Below, in pieces: positions 61,828 to 64,000 of a stretch of DNA of 64,000 nucleotides. Numbering within the stretch: the first letter of the stretch is position 1; every line of letters starts with the position of its first letter. Where the stretch lies: positions 4,836,001 through 4,900,000 of the forward strand of contig NZ_CP049143.1 in assembly GCF_011044495.1 (NCBI RefSeq), written 5' to 3'. This DNA is from Roseimicrobium sp. ORNL1 (GTDB taxonomy: Bacteria; Verrucomicrobiota; Verrucomicrobiia; Verrucomicrobiales; Verrucomicrobiaceae). The notes under the pieces were generated by a model. The model saw only the letters and a program-made list of their open reading frames with translations, was not told the origin of the DNA and searched no databases. Position numbers and translations under genes: made by a program.

Positions 61828-62067
61828 GTGAGGCGAAGCCTCCTTGGACTGCGTGCAGCCCTGCTGCCGCTTTCCAGAGTAAGCAGCCCTGCTGCGGCGA
61901 TGGTTGCCACATCTTCCGTGTGATTCTACCCATCGAGTGATGCCACCTGCACAGCGGGGTGTTTTGGGAAAATCTGGATCAAATGGGAAGCTACCCGGCT
62001 ACAGCAGGCTGTAGCACCCCAAAGCGGCAGCAGGGCTGCACGCAGTCCAAGGAGGCTTCGCCTCACA
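61828..62067. repeat. Large palindrome on the right of RAYT 2
   Basis: GTGAGGCGAAGCCTCCTTGG at 61828 pairs with CCAAGGAGGCTTCGCCTCAC at 62048-62067, and GGACTGCGTGCAGCCCTGCT with its complement near the right end. The inner GTGTGATTCTACCCATCG is inverted relative to the left palindrome. It begins 22 bases after the RAYT stop. The rest of 61807-62249 shows no gene. Confidence 0.9.
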
Positions 62068-62249
62068 GATCCATGCGATGTCGGCTTGGCCGGCCTGTCA
62101 GTGGTACGGCCAATTACTTCTGGGCAAGCGCCCAATCCCCCACGAAATCACCCCCTCCCCCGCATTCCCCCTTGCGTCGCCTTCACCCCATTCCAGTATT
62201 GAGACGTATCCAGCTTTCTCCCGTCCCGTCCCGTCCGCACCTCCCCCTC

Positions 62250-63299
62250 ATGCCCACTGAAGACCAAGTCCGCTCCGCCCTCGCCCATGTGAAGTATCCC
62301 GGCTTCTCCCGGGACATTGTCTCCTTTGGCCTCATCAAGGGCATCCGCGTGGAGGGCAATGCGGTGCAGGTGGATATCTCGCTGGCGACCAAGGACGCGA
62401 ATGTCCCCCGCCAGATTCACGATGAATCCATGCGCGCCATCAAGGCCTTGCCGGGTGTGGGTGACGTCCGGCTGAATTTCGACATCAAGGAGCCCGCCGG
62501 CCCGCAGCAGAATGTCGCCGCGCTCCAGTCTTCCATCCCCGGCGTGAAACACGTCATCGCCGTGGCCTCCGGCAAGGGTGGCGTGGGCAAGTCCACCGTG
62601 AGCGTGAACCTCGCCGTGGCCCTCTCCCGCATTGGGCTGAAGGTCGGCCTCTGCGACTGCGACCTCTACGGGCCCAGCATTGCCCACATGTTTGGCACGG
62701 ACGAGCGTCCCTATGCCGATGACGAGCAGCGCATCATCCCCATCCGCAAGCATGGGCTGCAGCTCATGAGCATGGGCTTCCTCCTGGATGATGACTCTCC
62801 CGTGATTGTCCGCGGTCCCATGGCCACGAAGTATACCCAGCAGTTCCTCCGCCAGTGCGCTTGGGAAAATCTGGACGTGCTGGTGCTGGACCTGCCGCCG
62901 GGCACAGGGGACATCCAGCTCACCATTTCCCAGTCCGTGGCGCTCACTGGAGCGGTGATCGTGACCACCCCGCAGGAGGTGGCGCTCATCGATGCGCGCA
63001 AGGCGGTGGGGATGTTCCGCAAGGTGAACGTGCCCATTCTCGGACTGGTGGAAAACATGAGCCACTTCGTCTGCCCGAATGACGGGAACGTGTACCACAT
63101 CTTCGGCAAGGGCGGCGGCGAGCGGGAGGCCAAGAAGATCGGTGTACCCCTCCTGGGCCACATCCCGCTGGAAATCCGGGTGCGCGAGAGCGGCGATGAA
63201 GGCCGTCCCGTAGCCCTGGAGGACCCCAAGACCTCCCCCTCCAGCAGCGTGTTCCACGAGGTGGCACGGCAGATCAGCGACATCCTGGCAAAGAAGTAG
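62250..63299 (+). CDS. mrp: Mrp/NBP35-family Fe-S cluster carrier ATPase
   Basis: Residues 5-80 form an FSCA/MIP18 domain (YPGFSRDIVSFGLIKGIRVEG...GVGDVRLNFDI), and residues 100-340 a P-loop ATPase: VASGKGGVGKSTVSVNLA (about 106-123), LCDCDLYGPSIAHMFG and VLDLPPGTGDIQLTISQSVALTGAVIVTTPQEVALIDARKAV. Mrp proteins carry iron-sulfur clusters to apoproteins. The usual C-x-x-C between the ATPase motifs (ICSNCG-like) is here VCPNDGN, with only one cysteine. I chose the start MPTEDQVRSALAHV; the frame extends upstream into the palindrome. The length (349) is normal for the bacterial FSCA-containing form. Confidence 0.93.
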   Translation: MPTEDQVRSALAHVKYPGFSRDIVSFGLIKGIRVEGNAVQVDISLATKDANVPRQIHDESMRAIKALPGVGDVRLNFDIKEPAGPQQNVAALQSSIPGVKHVIAVASGKGGVGKSTVSVNLAVALSRIGLKVGLCDCDLYGPSIAHMFGTDERPYADDEQRIIPIRKHGLQLMSMGFLLDDDSPVIVRGPMATKYTQQFLRQCAWENLDVLVLDLPPGTGDIQLTISQSVALTGAVIVTTPQEVALIDARKAVGMFRKVNVPILGLVENMSHFVCPNDGNVYHIFGKGGGEREAKKIGVPLLGHIPLEIRVRESGDEGRPVALEDPKTSPSSSVFHEVARQISDILAKK

Positions 63300-63430
63300 G
63301 GGGCCCAGAGGGCCGTCGGGAGGGGGCTAAAGGGAAGCTGAAATGCCTCCGCGAAGGGTTGCGCGCGGCGGCATCTTCGCCTAACCACAGGGCTCCCCCC
63401 AACCCTCTTCAGCCAGCCGCTTCCGAACCG

Positions 63431-64000
63431 ATGCCTGTCCCCCTTCTTGACGTCAATGCCCAGAACCATCCCCTGCATGATGGATTCACCGCCGCCTTCG
63501 AGCGGGTCTTCAAGACCGGGCATTTCATCATGGGAGAGGAAATCGCTGGCTTCGAGCGTGAAGTGCAGCCCCTGACAGGCGCGAGCCACGCCCTGAGCGT
63601 CTCTTCCGGCACCGATGCCATCTTGCTGGCCCTCATGGCGCTGGAGGTTGGTCCCGGGGATGAAGTGCTCTGCCCTGCCTTTACTTTCTTTGCCACGGCG
63701 GGCTGCGTTTCCCGCGTGGGAGCCACGCCGATCTTTGTCGATGTCCTGCCAGACACCTTCAACATCGACATCGCAGACGCCCGCGCCAAGGTCACGTCAA
63801 AGACCAAGGCCATCATCCCTGTCCACCTCTTCGGCCAGTGCGCGAACATGGAGGCGGTGATGGAGTTCGCCAATGAGCACTTGCTGCACGTGATTGAGGA
63901 TGCCGCTCAAGCCATCGGCGCCAGCCGCCACGGCACACTCGCCGGCAGCATCGGGCACTTCGGCTGCTACAGCTTCTTCCCCTCCAAGAACCTTGGTGGC
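63431..64000 (+). CDS. DegT/DnrJ/EryC1/StrS aminotransferase (C-terminus outside window)
   Basis: The first 190 residues are visible. They match PLP-dependent sugar aminotransferases: PLLDVNAQNHPLHDGF at the start, GHFIMGEEIAGFEREV, SVSSGTDAILLALMAL, DEVLCPAFTFFATAG, VHLFGQCANME, EDAAQAIGASRHG and SFFPSKNLGG. K186 in the last motif is the PLP lysine. These enzymes transaminate keto-sugars during surface polysaccharide or glycoside biosynthesis. The gene is 131 bases downstream of mrp and is cut by the window end. Confidence 0.92.
   Translation, partial: MPVPLLDVNAQNHPLHDGFTAAFERVFKTGHFIMGEEIAGFEREVQPLTGASHALSVSSGTDAILLALMALEVGPGDEVLCPAFTFFATAGCVSRVGATPIFVDVLPDTFNIDIADARAKVTSKTKAIIPVHLFGQCANMEAVMEFANEHLLHVIEDAAQAIGASRHGTLAGSIGHFGCYSFFPSKNLGG

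Overview
This 64 kb window is a GC-rich chromosome segment that looks like a member of the Verrucomicrobiota, probably a Verrucomicrobiaceae-type relative of Verrucomicrobium, Prosthecobacter or Roseimicrobium. That placement is inferred from the mix of Cys-type sulfatases, BNR sialidases, Tat-exported sugar-isomerase-like proteins, a pectate lyase, PQQ-propeller proteins, a huge autotransporter and interspersed palindromic repeats. No rRNA, tRNA or CRISPR array was seen. Nothing looks like phage or plasmid; the mobile signal is small repeats and two REP-type transposases.

Layout. 1-5.4 kb: truncated sensor kinase, repeats, a small AraC-type regulator and a secreted FAD oxidoreductase. 5.6-10.9 kb: a polytopic membrane protein of unknown role, three tandem paralogous anchored proteins and an MBL-fold hydrolase. 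11-16 kb: a tail-specific protease (Prc), a GxxExxY gene inside a perfect 54-nt inverted repeat, queE and an NlpC/P60 lipoprotein. 16-20.3 kb: a roughly 780-bp palindrome, a PQQ-propeller protein, a DUF1348 protein and a protein with a RasGAP-like domain. 20.5-32 kb: extracellular carbohydrate genes (sulfatase, DUF4185 propeller, pectate lyase, sugar isomerase-like protein, esterase, sialidase), with a winged-helix regulator and a KamA-type aminomutase between them. 32-36 kb: heme-dependent demethylase-like protein, SUI1/eIF1-like factor and a large PI-kinase/FAM20/HipA-like kinase. 36-43 kb: second sulfatase, menB, ankyrin lipoprotein, second sialidase, DUF2721 and menE. 43-51 kb: first RAYT transposase with its repeats, Ste24-type protease, zinc-ribbon/proline-rich membrane protein and rpoN behind a good sigma-54-type promoter. 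51-59 kb: a 2,536-residue autotransporter. 59-64 kb: Tat-exported unknown, second RAYT flanked by large palindromes, Mrp/NBP35 ATPase and the start of a DegT/DnrJ aminotransferase.

Two things stand out. First, two large proteins without signal peptides carry eukaryote-like signalling domains: a RasGAP-like fold with an arginine finger, FLR-like motif and QNLAN-like motif at eukaryotic spacing, and a kinase with a DRHPGN catalytic loop. They share a short NP-x(2)-hD-type module inside coiled coil, so they may be host-directed effectors; some verrucomicrobia carry type III secretion. Second, the window is full of palindromic repeats with plausible movers: each RAYT gene sits between copies of a different palindrome, and a GxxExxY PD-(D/E)XK-like gene sits inside a perfect inverted repeat whose relatives are scattered nearby.
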